Source: Baffinella frigidus (Eukaryota > Cryptophyceae > Cryptomonadales > Baffinellaceae). From it: a stretch of 12,135 bases of DNA. The stretch lies in the NCBI GenBank assembly GCA_026770585.1, contig MU646460.1:357338-369472 (forward strand). Direction: 5' to 3'. Under the pieces are notes generated by a model. The model was given only the letters and a program-made list of their open reading frames with translations. It was not told the origin of the DNA and ran no database searches. Made by a program: the position numbers and the translations under genes. Position 1 is the first letter of the stretch, and every line of letters begins with the position of its first letter. Below, piece after piece: positions 1 to 6,712 of the stretch.

Positions 1-165
1 ACCCCAAACCCCAAACCCCAAACCCCAAACGCGGCAGCCGATGACAGCGCCCGGCCGCGCGGCGCACGCGCTCCAAACCCCAAACCTCCTAGACCCTAAA
101 CCGCTCCAAACCCTAACCCCCTAGACCCTAAACCCTAAACCCCAATCCCCAAACCCTGGCTCTCT
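1..165. repeat. Degenerate telomere-like array, CCCCAAA/CCCTAAA
   Basis: Starts with four CCCCAAA units, is broken at about 31-74 by a CGGCAGCCGATGACAGCGCC-type GC-rich segment, and continues as mixed CCCTAAA, CCCCAAA and CCTAGA variants to about 160. Units are too divergent for an active telomere end. Confidence 0.85.
31..74 (+). repeat. GC-rich dispersed repeat next to telomere-like DNA, copy 1
   Basis: Begins CGGCAGCCGATGACAGCGCC and ends GGCGCACGCGCTCC. It recurs at 965-1007 with a few differences and as a short piece at 761-775. Copies 1 and the short piece directly follow CCCCAAA units. Confidence 0.75.
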
Positions 166-745
166 GCAATGCGCCGTCCCTTTCCGCGGAACCAACTACT
201 GCAAATCCACAGGGGGAGTCTCAATTCTTGTGGACACGACACTACAAGTATTATAGGTTACCTTTTGACGAATTTTGGCCACGTCCTTGGGGTAGAAATT
301 GCCTTTTGAGATGAAAATGGCTCCAAAGTAGCGGCAAGGATCCTTGCCGCTGCTTTTTGGCACTTCCCCTGGGGCTTTCCAGTAGAAGGTGGTGCTGGTT
401 GGTGAATGGAGGGTGGTCCCCCCCTGTCTCCCTGCGGTGCGTGTGACGACTGAAGGGTGATGCCCCCCATGCGGCCGCCGACCACGGCGGGTTTAGGGCG
501 CTCGGTGGTCTGCACAGGGCGCTACGTGGGGGTATTCCAGGGGCGCCCTTTGAGCCATTGGGGCGCCCGTGGAGCCGTTTTCTCCCTAAATTGACTTTTG
601 AATCCAATTTTCTCTTGAAAATTGACTTTTGAATACCCCCCCCTCCAGCCCTGCGTGGGATGGGTGGCCGGGGAGGGTGCGGGTTTCACTCTAGCGCCAA
701 TCGAGGAGTGTGCGCGCAGGTGCGAACGTAGCACACGCCCTAACC
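166..745. other. No gene seen; contains a perfect palindrome and a short direct repeat
   Basis: Open frames here lack an ATG start, support or recognisable motifs. A perfect 20-bp palindrome GCGGCAAGGATCCTTGCCGC lies at 331-350. The motif AAATTGACTTTTGAAT occurs twice, at about 587 and 618. I see no RNA gene. Confidence 0.6.
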
Positions 746-806
746 TCCAAACCCCAAACACGGCAGCCGATCACAAACCTCAAACCCCAAACCCCAAACC
801 CCAAAC
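746..806. repeat. CCCCAAA array with embedded CGGCAGCCGATCACA
   Basis: CTCCAAACCCCAAACA is followed by CGGCAGCCGATCACA at 761-775 and then by about four CCCCAAA-type units. This repeats the arrangement at the left edge of the window. Confidence 0.75.
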
Positions 807-964
807 TAATGCGAAAAGCTTACGGTAACGGACCCCTTAAGTCCCTCGTTAACGTGGGCTTGCCAGTTCTAAAACGATTTTAAAAGCGATTTCTGGACGT
901 TTTCCATTAAAAAAATTGTACCAAAGTTACTACTCCGTTAACGCAAGCTTTTTGCATGAAAACA

Positions 965-1007
965 CGGCAGCCGATCACGGCGCCCGGCCGCGCGGCGCAC
1001 GCACTCC
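965..1007 (+). repeat. GC-rich dispersed repeat, copy 2
   Basis: CGGCAGCCGATCACGGCGCC through GGCGCACGCACTCC, matching 31-74 with a handful of substitutions. Here it is not flanked by telomere units. The surrounding 807-1151 holds no gene that I can see, only AT-richer sequence and a G-run near 1071. Confidence 0.75.
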
Positions 1008-1151
1008 TCGAAGCGCTCAAGCCGTCTCTCAAGCAGGCACACACCCTATGTCGTGGCGGTAGAATCCACTGGGGGGGGGGTTGGGTTTGACCACTAGGGT
1101 TTGACCATCAAGTTGGGTAGAGCGCCGGCACCCGGGGTCAGCCCCACAACT

Positions 1152-1340
1152 CGCACGAGGCTATCCATACGAACAGAATGAAAAGGACATGGTAAAAAGT
1201 GTGGGCAAATGATCACGTTACCGACCGCTCAGCGGTCGGCCGACTGTAAAGTCGCTGCTTTTCATCTGAAAATTACTACACATGACGAAATAACGTTTGC
1301 AATCGACATTTATTCTGTTCGCATAGGTAGCCTCGTGTGG
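1152..1340. mobile_element. Family C foldback element, copy 1
   Basis: Imperfect terminal inverted repeats of about 25 bp: left GCACGAGGCTATCCATACGA continuing to ACAGAAT, right ATTCTGTTCGCATAGGTAGC continuing to CTCGTGTGG. About 189 bp, no coding capacity. At 1221-1239 there is an internal 9-bp-arm hairpin (CCGACCGCT / AGCGGTCGG). Same ends as 1543-1729. Confidence 0.75.
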
Positions 1341-1542
1341 ACACCCTAGCGCTGCCTCACTTTTATCATGGCTCATCCTTCAAAGCATTTTGATCAGAAA
1401 TCCTGCACAAACGTGTGCATAGAAAGCCTTCAGGACGCGCCAGAATAAAACTCAGGCAGAGCTAGACCCCCGCTCCAAGATGAAAGAGCCTTTGTTGAAC
1501 TCAAGTCCCAAGGATCGGCGTTGTTAGACATACCCGTGCCAC

Positions 1543-1729
1543 TGCCCACACGAGGCTACCCACGCGAACAGAATAAAAGAACATTTTAAAATTTGTGGGG
1601 AAATGATCACGTTTCCGTACGGATGTCCGTACGGAAACGTGATCAAATGCTGACTTTTGGCGTGTTTCCTGGGCAATAATCCAATAATTAACTTATGAAT
1701 CTGTTCGCCTGGATAGCCTCGTGTGGGCA
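1543..1729. mobile_element. Family C foldback element, copy 2
   Basis: Ends TGCCCACACGAGGCTACCCA and the imperfect reverse complement TGGATAGCCTCGTGTGGGCA (as GGATAGCCTCGTGTGGGCA on this strand); both ends run on to an ACAGAAT / TCTGTTC inner edge. Shares AAATGATCACGTT with copy 1, but its central palindrome (1604-1645) is different and longer. Confidence 0.8.
1604..1645. repeat. Perfect inverted repeat inside family C copy 2
   Basis: Arms of 20 bp with no mismatch, TGATCACGTTTCCGTACGGA at 1604-1623 and its reverse complement at 1626-1645, separated by TG. Would form a tight hairpin or cruciform. Confidence 0.95.
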
Positions 1730-1854
1730 ACTTAGATTTCCTCCCGGGAAACACGCGCCATTTGCCATTGCCACGCGCGATAATATTGCATGTGTACTAC
1801 GAAACACATTTAGCACGAATCTAATAGGGTAACGGCCTGAAAATGGGGTAGTTA

Positions 1855-1891
1855 GGCCTACGGCATTGCCTAGGACCTCCTACCGTAGGCC
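1855..1891. repeat. Small inverted repeat with CCTAGG core
   Basis: GGCCTACGG at 1855-1863 pairs with CCGTAGGCC at 1883-1891; the loop includes GCCTAGGACC, a motif that also fills the core of family A elements. Confidence 0.6.
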
Positions 1892-1916
1892 GAGACTCTT
1901 TGGTCCTAGGATCCCT

Positions 1917-1957
1917 CGTTTCGCTGTCACACACGCTCGGTGTGTGACAGCGAAACG
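1917..1957. repeat. Perfect 18-bp-arm hairpin
   Basis: CGTTTCGCTGTCACACAC at 1917-1934 and its exact reverse complement at 1940-1957, loop GCTCG. No U-tract follows and no gene is adjacent, so it is a foldback repeat rather than a terminator. Confidence 0.9.
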
Positions 1958-1990
1958 CTGTGGTATCTGGCGCCACAGAAGAGTACGCAA

Positions 1991-2063
1991 CGGTCTAGCT
2001 CTGCCTCACTCGGGTTGTCTGTAAGACTATTCTCAAGTTGACATGCTGGCATGGCCTGCCTCC
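1991..2063 (+). repeat. 73-bp direct repeat, left copy
   Basis: Starts CGGTCTAGCTCTGCCTCACT. Nearly identical to 2275-2347, offset 284 bp. The two copies bracket a pair of family A elements. Confidence 0.85.
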
Positions 2064-2148
2064 CCCTAGGACCCTACAGTAGGATCATGCCTAGGGTCCT
2101 ACGGTGGTCCTAGGGGGGGGGCGGTTTCTTATGAGCGAGGTACCCCTG
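2058..2148 (+). mobile_element. Family A MITE, copy 1, left end missing
   Basis: Enters at the CCTCCCCCTAGGACC inner edge and runs to the right end CGAGGTACCCCTG at 2148, followed by TA. The outer left terminal repeat is absent and replaced by the 73-bp direct repeat. Confidence 0.75.
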
Positions 2149-2150
2149 TA

Positions 2151-2268
2151 CAAGGGTACCTCGCTCGTCAGAAACCGCCTCCCCCTAGGACCCTACAGTA
2201 GGATCATGCCTAGGGTCCTATGGTGGTCCTAGGGGGGGCGGCGGTTTCTTATGAGCGAGGTACCCCTG
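2151..2268 (+). mobile_element. Family A MITE, copy 2, abutting copy 1
   Basis: Left end CAAGGGTACCTCGCTC, right end CGAGGTACCCCTG, TA on both sides. The left TA (2149-2150) is also the right TA of copy 1. The core CCTACAGTAGGATCATGCC is shared with copy 1, so the two are close relatives in the same orientation. Confidence 0.8.
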
Positions 2269-2274
2269 TACCTT

Positions 2275-2347
2275 CGGTCTAGCTCTGCCTCACTCGGGTT
2301 GTCTGTAAGGCTTTTCTCAAGTTGACATGCTGGCATGGCCTACCTCC
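2275..2347 (+). repeat. 73-bp direct repeat, right copy
   Basis: Matches 1991-2063 with a few substitutions, after which the two diverge (GGCAGG here, CCCCTAGG there). Confidence 0.85.
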
Positions 2348-2461
2348 GGCAGGAGGCGCATGACAGCCTGGCAGCGCTGATCGTGTCCGTGCAGAAGATG
2401 CTCTCGGGAGAGGATGCTGAGGATGCCGATGAGGTGCCTCCCCGCTTGGAAGAGGAGGCAG

Positions 2462-2464
<3 letters not shown>

Positions 2465-2511
<47 letters not shown>
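2465..2511. repeat. GA microsatellite 1
   Basis: A near-pure AG/GA dinucleotide run of about 46 bp, followed by CTAGAGAGAGACAGAGACA. The second run at 2576-2609 has the same flanks and is shorter. Confidence 0.95.
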
Positions 2512-2513
<2 letters not shown>

Positions 2514-2572
2514 AGAGAGAGACAGAGACAATGCTGATGGTGTACATGCAGAAGATGCTCTCGGGAGGCAGG

Positions 2573-2575
<3 letters not shown>

Positions 2576-2609
<34 letters not shown>
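2576..2609. repeat. GA microsatellite 2
   Basis: A GA run of about 34 bp with the same GGAGGGA entry and CTAGAGAGAGACAGAGACA exit as the first, so the flanks and run were duplicated together. Confidence 0.95.
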
Positions 2610-2612
<3 letters not shown>

Positions 2613-2693
2613 AGAGAGAGACAGAGACAGAGCTGATGGTGTACGTGCAGAAGATGCTCTCAGGAGATGATGCTGACGATGCCGATGAGGTGC

Positions 2694-2870
2694 CGAACCC
2701 TGAATCCTACACCCTCAACCCTAAACCCTAAACCCTAAACCCTTCACCCTAAACCCTACACCCTACACCCTAAACCCTAAACCCTAAACCCCAAACCCTA
2801 AACCCCAAACCCTAAACCATAAACCCTAAACCCTCAACCCTCAACCCTCAACCCTAAACCCTAAACCCAG
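2694..2870 (+). repeat. Interstitial telomere-like array, possible intron
   Basis: About 25 units of CCCTAAA with variants CCCTCAA, CCCTACA and CCCCAAA. It begins after a possible donor GAG|GTGCCG (2690) and ends CCCTAAACCCAG|GCGAAC (acceptor at 2870). Both edges are phase 0 in the flanking open frames. Whether it is spliced is unknown. Confidence 0.85.
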
Positions 2871-2957
2871 GCGAACATCGAAGCCATCTCACTCACGGAG
2901 GTGGTGCGCGTGTTCTTCCACCGTAGGGCGATGGTCCTACTGTACGGTTCTAGCTAG
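2871..2957 (+). pseudogene. Exon-like segment, copy 1, degenerate
   Basis: Reads ANIEAISLTEVVRV then unrelated residues to a TAG at 2955. The first 39 bases closely match the segment at 3263, after an identical CCCTAAACCCAG entry. The similarity ends at GGTGGTGCG, so the 3' part was replaced or decayed. Product family not recognised. Confidence 0.4.
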
Positions 2958-3072
2958 AGCTGCCTAGGGTTACGGTAGGGACACCGCGGCGCATACACGG
3001 CACCGCGCGTCCGACCTGCGAGGTTGCGGCAGAACAGAAGCACCGGCGCTTTCCTGTCCACACGAATATCTG

Positions 3073-3180
3073 CACCGGGGGGCCTAATGTGATCCGAAAG
3101 GAAGCACGGCCTTTCTGCAGGATACGTTCCGGTGTCCGCCTATGTTGGGAGCTCGAAGAACCTACAGGACCTAAAGGACC
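3073..3180 (-). mobile_element. Family B dispersed element, copy 1 (reverse orientation)
   Basis: Read on the - strand it gives the GGTCCTTTAGGTCCTGTAGG start, GAGCTCCCAACATAGGCGGA, a GGAAC/GTATCC middle, CTTCCTTTCGGATCACATTA and a GGCCCCCCGG end. Matches 3888-3990 and 5742-5902. Confidence 0.75.
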
Positions 3181-3216
3181 AAAACCCTCTCTCCGACGTG
3201 GTCCCTCACCTTCCGG

Positions 3217-3262
3217 CCTAAACCCTAAACCCTAAACCCTAAACCCTCGACCCTAAACCCAG
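3217..3262 (+). repeat. Interstitial telomere-like array before exon-like copy 2
   Basis: Five or six CCCTAAA-type units ending CCCTAAACCCAG|GCGAAG. Only 46 bp, much shorter than the array before copy 1. Confidence 0.85.
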
Positions 3263-3348
3263 GCGAAGATCGAAGCCATCTCGCTCATGGAGGTGGTGCG
3301 GGGTATGGCCGTGTCCAAGGAGGGGCTGGTCGCCGCGTGTGTCCCTTC
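3263..3348 (+). pseudogene. Exon-like segment, copy 2
   Basis: 86 nt bounded by CCCAG on the left and by a consensus donor GTGAGT on the right (3349). It reads AKIEAISLMEVVRGMAVSKE then GLVAACVP with no stop, a helical-looking peptide. It pairs with the copy at 2871. It may be a live or former exon. No continuation with protein-like sequence is seen downstream, so it is an orphan here. Family not recognised. Confidence 0.45.
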
Positions 3349-3420
3349 GTGAGTGTCAAGACACCTTTTAGGTTATGAGGTGCTCTCTTGACACCTTTTA
3401 GGTTATGAGGTGCTCGTTTG
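3335..3420 (+). repeat. Direct repeat with CACCTTTTAGGTTATGAGGT motif, copy 1
   Basis: Contains GTGTCCCTTCGTGAGTGTCA followed by two tandem TTGACACC/AAGACACC-TTTTAGGTTATGAGGTGCTC units (about 3358-3387 and 3388-3420). Confidence 0.8.
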
Positions 3421-3545
3421 CTCTGAGTCTGGGTGCGTCCCTAAAGGACCTAAAAGACCCTTCCTCGTGAGCTGTGAGGACCTAGTCTAGGACGAGCCCG
3501 CCTCGGGCTGTTGGATCGACTGTATTCTGGGTGAGCCCTAGTAGC

Positions 3546-3607
3546 GTGCGTCCCTTGGTGAGTCTTCAAGACACCCTTTAGGTTATGAGGTGCTCGTTTG
3601 CGCTGAG
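3546..3607 (+). repeat. Direct repeat with CACCCTTTAGGTTATGAGGT motif, copy 2
   Basis: GCGTGCGTCCCTTGGTGAGT followed by CTTCAAGACACCCTTTAGGT and TATGAGGTGCTCGTTTG. Matches 3335-3420 with one unit instead of two, so the exon-like 3' end and the start of the downstream sequence were duplicated together. Confidence 0.8.
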
Positions 3608-3887
3608 GCGGGTGGGACAGTGGGGGCAGGCCTGGCGCAGGGCGCTCTGGGATACGCAGCGTAGCCCAGAACGCGTTGATAGTGGACCACATGTACATTG
3701 GTGCCTCACTGTTGAAGGAACTCCCCCCCCATCCTTTAGGTCCTAGGCAATGCCGTAGGAGAAACTACCGAACTTTCCAGGAGTTTTACGACTAGTGTGT
3801 AGTGTCGGGTTGCTGCCCAGCTCCGTCGGCAGCCTCGTGAGGGGGTTCATCGACACGTTGAGGTCCTGCGTTTGGGGGATGGGGGTC

Positions 3888-3997
3888 GTTTAGGTCCTTG
3901 AGGTTATTCGAGCTCACAACATAGGCGGACACCGGAACCTGTTCTGTAGAAAGGCCATGCTTCCTTTCGGATCACATCAAGCCCCCCTGTACAGAGG
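3888..3997 (+). mobile_element. Family B dispersed element, copy 2
   Basis: TTTAGGTCCTTGAGGTTATT, CGAGCTCACAACATAGGCGG, ACCGGAACCTGTTCTGTAGA, CTTCCTTTCGGATCACATCA, ends near GCCCCCCTGTACAG. Confidence 0.8.
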
Positions 3998-4027
3998 ATC
4001 GCGGCAGAAACCGGCTAAAGGGTGTCC

Positions 4028-4074
4028 TCAAGGACCCTACAGTAGGCCGATGCCTTGGGCCCTATGGTGGTCCA
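4028..4074 (+). mobile_element. Family A core without terminal repeats
   Basis: AAGGACCCTACAGTAGGCCG, ATGCCTTGGGCCC and TATGGTGGTCC match the centre of family A, but both outer CAGGGGTACCTCG ends are missing. Confidence 0.65.
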
Positions 4075-4129
4075 CCCGCGCTCCTGTCTGACAGGCCCGC
4101 CTCGGGAGGGGTGTGCTCCAGGACCCTTA

Positions 4130-4241
4130 CAGGGGTACCTCGCTCATAAGAAACGCCCACCCCCCTAGGACCACCATAGGGCCCTAGGCATAGGGCTACT
4201 GTAGGGTCCTAGGGGGGGCTGGTGTGAGCGAGGTACCCCTG
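4130..4241. mobile_element. Family A MITE, copy 3
   Basis: Left end CAGGGGTACCTCGCTCATAA, right end GAGCGAGGTACCCCTG, TA on both sides (4128-4129 and 4242-4243). The core has CCACCATAGGGCCCTAGGCA and CTACTGTAGGGTCCTAGG, inverse to copies 1 and 2. Confidence 0.88.
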
Positions 4242-4365
4242 TATTCACTCCATGCACTGGTTTCGTGTGAGTTTCTGTCGCCGTGACCAGTTGAGTAAAG
4301 TCGTCTCTCCCGGTAAGCCGCGTCGTACTGTCCTGCGTTAAACGCGAGATTTAGACAACTATCTG

Positions 4366-4472
4366 GTATCCCTTAAGTGCCCAGTAGGCACATACACCCT
4401 ACGGTAGGGTCCTAGGACCTACCTAGGACCTCTTGGCCATCAAATTTGACGGCCTGGGCACTTAAGGGATAC
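4366..4472. mobile_element. Single foldback element with 18-bp perfect ends
   Basis: GTATCCCTTAAGTGCCCA at 4366-4383 and its exact reverse complement at 4455-4472. The centre holds CCCTACGGTAGGGTCCTAGG, the same module as in family A, although the ends are unrelated. A partial match to the end, TATCCCTTAAGTGGC, occurs alone near 5959. Confidence 0.85.
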
Positions 4473-4540
4473 AATTAAGAACACGCTGGCCCCCAATCCG
4501 GTTCGGGTTCTTCAGTTCTGGTTGCTTGTAACCCAGATAT

Positions 4541-4614
4541 CCTTTAGGTCCTTTAGGTTTTAATTTCTCCCAACATAGCCCAACGAAACGCCGTTCCGTA
4601 GAAGGGATCTGCAG
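4541..4614 (+). repeat. Family B variant, copy a
   Basis: CCTTTAGGTCCTTTAGGTTT, TCTCCCAACATAGCCCAACG, CGCCGTTCCGTAGAAGGGAT and CTGCAG. Nearly identical to 5063-5136. It shares the TCCTTTAGGT head and CCCAACATAG with family B, then differs. Confidence 0.85.
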
Positions 4615-4660
4615 CCTGTAGGGAGTCCTCGGCTGTCTGGTTGGGGGAACGCACCGTGAA

Positions 4661-4778
4661 CAGGGGTACCTCGCTCATAAGAAACCGACCCCCCCTGGGA
4701 CCCTACAGAAGGTCTATGCCTAGGGCCCTGAGGTGGTCCTAGGGGGGGGGGCGGTTTCTTAAGAGCGAGGTCCTCCTG
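4661..4778. mobile_element. Family A MITE, copy 4
   Basis: Left end CAGGGGTACCTCGCTCATAA, right end GAGCGAGGTCCTCCTG followed by TA. On the left the flank is AA, not TA, so the target duplication has changed by a base on that side. Confidence 0.85.
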
Positions 4779-5062
4779 TATCGATCTACCAGTACGACCG
4801 CACACAGCTCAGTTTCATGGTGCTTTGGTGCTTTTATTTACACTCACATCGAAGGCCACAGCCCACCTCACTCTTGAGGAGTTGGGAGTAATCTACGGGT
4901 GAGCTCCTCGACCCAACCTACACAGGTCCGGCCGAGACCCCTTTTCCCCTTTTCAAGCACCATCAGCGCCGGGGGGGGTGTTGAAAGCAGAAGCTCGAAT
5001 ACCCACAAGGGGCATGTTTACCAGGAAGGCCCAGCATCTGGAAATACTACTCTGTGTAGGAT

Positions 5063-5136
5063 CCTTTAGGTCCTTTAGGTTTTGATTTCGCCCCAACATA
5101 GCCCAACGACACGCCGTTCCGTAGAAGGGATCTGCA
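5063..5136 (+). repeat. Family B variant, copy b
   Basis: CCTTTAGGTCCTTTAGGTTT, CGCCCCAACATAGCCCAACG, CGCCGTTCCGTAGAAGGGAT, CTGCAG. Copy of 4541-4614. Confidence 0.85.
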
Positions 5137-5163
5137 GAGAAAGCATTTTTGCTTTCAGGATTA

Positions 5164-5199
5164 CCGGAGTGACTTTACACATGTGTAAAGTCACTCCGG
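5164..5199. repeat. Perfect 36-bp palindrome
   Basis: CCGGAGTGACTTTACACA followed immediately by its exact reverse complement, no spacer. It lies about 28 bp after family B variant copy b. Around it, 5200-5509 holds no gene that I can see. Confidence 0.95.
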
Positions 5200-5509
5200 C
5201 CATCCTACACGGGGTAGTATCCCCAGACAGCACCTTGGACCAGAGGGAGACAAGAACATGGTCCAGCCCGTGAGGGGGGGCACAACGGGGACAGTCTGAC
5301 AGACGAACCTTGCTTCCAACCGGGGCGTGAGCGAGTGCGGACGCATACGAAAATCAAAGAATCTTCCTCGTCCATTCTGGTCAAAACATCGTTTTTTTAG
5401 TGTGCTCGTAACCTGACGAAAGTTGGCTGGTTGAGCTATTCTGCAACCAAGTTTGGGTGGATCGTACGCGGGCAGGCGCGGCGGTTCGCCAGCCCACGCG
5501 ACTAGAGGT

Positions 5510-5705
5510 TCGCGACCTGGCCCATGGCCGAGGCTCGCTACCTGTCTGACCGAGGCTCACAACCTAGCCCATGGTCGAGGCTCGCTACCTGTCTGGCCGA
5601 GGGCTCACAACCTGGCCCATGGCCGAGGCTCGCTACCTGTCTGGCCGAGGCTCATAACCTGGCCCATGGTCGAGGCTCGCTACCTGTCTGGCCGAGGCTC
5701 ACAAC
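5510..5705. repeat. Minisatellite, about four 47-48 bp units
   Basis: The motif CCCATGG recurs at 5521, 5568, 5616 and 5663, spacings 47, 48 and 47. Each unit reads CCCATGG(C/T)CGAGGCTCGC, TACCTGTCTGGCCGAGGCTC, ACAACCTGG. Because the period is not a multiple of three and varies by one base, the open frames over it are not maintained proteins. A related half-unit, CCTGTCCGACCGAGGCTCGT, lies near 8852. Confidence 0.9.
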
Positions 5706-5741
5706 GCGTGCCACCGCGCCAAGAACCTCGATGGACCGTCC

Positions 5742-5902
5742 CTAAGGTTCTTTAGGTCCTTTTAGGTCCTTTAGGTCCTTTAGGTTCTTCGAGCTCCCAA
5801 CATAGGCGGACACCGGCTTCAAGCTCCCAACATAGACAGTCGCCGGAACTTGTTTTGCAAAAAAAAAAGCTTTCTTTCGGATCACATTCAGGCCCCCCGG
5901 TG
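5742..5902 (+). mobile_element. Family B dispersed element, copy 3 (longest)
   Basis: Four tandem TTTAGGTCCT-type units, then CGAGCTCCCAACATAGGCGG, a partial internal duplication (CAAGCTCCCAACATAGACAG), GGAACTTGTTTTGC, an A-tract, CTTTCTTTCGGATCACATTC and GGCCCCCCGG. No coding capacity and no clear terminal inverted repeats. Confidence 0.8.
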
Positions 5903-6025
5903 TCAACCATGGAAATATGTCCCGCAAAACTGGTTTCGTACAGGGGGGCATCTGGGCTATCCCTTAAGTGGCGAGGGGGTCTTAAAGGATCCCCTACATC
6001 GGTCGGTGTCTGTTTTCTTAAATGC

Positions 6026-6227
6026 GTAGAGCCAACGTGGAAAGACTTGGCCAATTGACAGTCTGAGAATCTGAGAGCAACATCGTTTTATGCGGACATG
6101 GTCACCATTTTTTTTTCTCGAAATCCAAAATTTAATAAACCTCACGCTCGCTTAAAACGGTGTTGCTCCCAGGTTCTCAGGTTCTCAGGTTTTCAGAATT
6201 GGCCAATTCTTTCCATATTGGCTCTAC
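6026..6227. mobile_element. Foldback element with ~60-bp imperfect arms
   Basis: Left arm GTAGAGCCAACGTGGAAAGA, CTTGGCCAATTGACAGTCTG, AGAATCTGAGAGCAACATCG, TTTTA. The right arm is its reverse complement with an extra GGTTCTCA repeat, ending TTTCCATATTGGCTCTAC. AT-rich centre of about 70 bp. No open frame of note; non-autonomous. Confidence 0.85.
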
Positions 6228-6229
6228 AT

Positions 6230-6276
6230 GTACCAGAGGGTTGACTAAACGCAAAATTTAATCAACCCTCTGGTAC
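6230..6276. repeat. Small foldback, 15-bp perfect arms
   Basis: GTACCAGAGGGTTGA at 6230-6244 and its exact reverse complement at 6262-6276, AT-rich 17-bp loop. Directly adjoins the larger foldback on the left. Confidence 0.88.
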
Positions 6277-6413
6277 CAAATTAAAAAAACAGGGGACTCA
6301 AATCCGGTCTATTTCCTTAAGTTGTGGTTTCATGGCCCAGATACCCCAGCAGTTGGAACCTTGCAGGCGTCTCTGGCTTCTCTCTGGCTCCCGCAGCACG
6401 CCAGCACAGGAAA

Positions 6414-6546
6414 GTATTAATTAATTGCTTTTGGTATTAATTAATTGCTTTTGGCGCAACGAAATTTACTACACAAACGCTCTACTATTACTTTTATGAG
6501 CAAATCGTGTAGTAATTTTCGTTGCCGAAAGGCAATTAATTAATAC
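6414..6546. mobile_element. AT-rich foldback element with duplicated left end
   Basis: GTATTAATTAATTGCTTTTG occurs in tandem at 6414-6433 and 6434-6453; the second continues GCGCAACGAAATTTACTACAC. The right arm, ending 6546, is the reverse complement GTGTAGTAATTTTCGTTGCC then GAAAGGCAATTAATTAATAC. The element proper is probably 6434-6546. Confidence 0.85.
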
Positions 6547-6712
6547 TGGTATGGAGATTAAGTTGAAGGCGGCGACGGCGCCTGCCACAAGCCGCTCTCG
6601 CCTCCATCTCACCCATCATTTGGAAAAATGTCCACGTTACAAGGGAAATCAAAAGTACAGTTAGAAAGCAATACAATTCCCAGATTTAATTTTCGAGGTG
6701 TATTTTCTACCC

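Larger units (their letters stand above)
2335..2689 (+). pseudogene. Gene debris with triplicated exon-like segment and GA microsatellites
   Basis: An ATG frame opens at 2335 (MAYLRQEAHDSLAALIVSVQ, then KMLSGEDAEDADE) but soon runs into Arg-Glu repeats encoded by a GA microsatellite, so the product is doubtful. The segment for VQKMLSG occurs three times, at about 2389, 2545 and 2644. Copies 1 and 3 also keep the following DADDADE-like acidic tail and a possible donor GAG|GTGCC (third copy at 2690). Copies 2 and 3 follow a unit of GGAGGGA, GA repeat and CTAGAGAGAGACAGAGAC. I do not recognise the parent protein. It may be exon debris of a gene whose next exon is represented at 2871 and 3263. 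Confidence 0.4.

Noticed and set aside
1-165. True chromosome end
   Set aside because: Units are degenerate and interrupted, and similar arrays occur in the interior and inside introns. The window edge is arbitrary.
258-515. Possible retroelement or small protein on the - strand
   Set aside because: No ATG at the frame start, Pro-rich low-complexity product, and no zinc knuckle, protease or polymerase motif.
1917-1957. Transcription terminator
   Set aside because: A perfect hairpin, but there is no T-tract and no upstream gene, and the genome is eukaryotic. It fits the other foldback repeats better.
2340-2531. Leu-Ser repeat protein on the - strand
   Set aside because: It is the antisense reading of a GA microsatellite.
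5510-5705. CRISPR array
   Set aside because: The units are contiguous near-identical 47-48 bp repeats without variable spacers, and the DNA is eukaryotic. It is a minisatellite.
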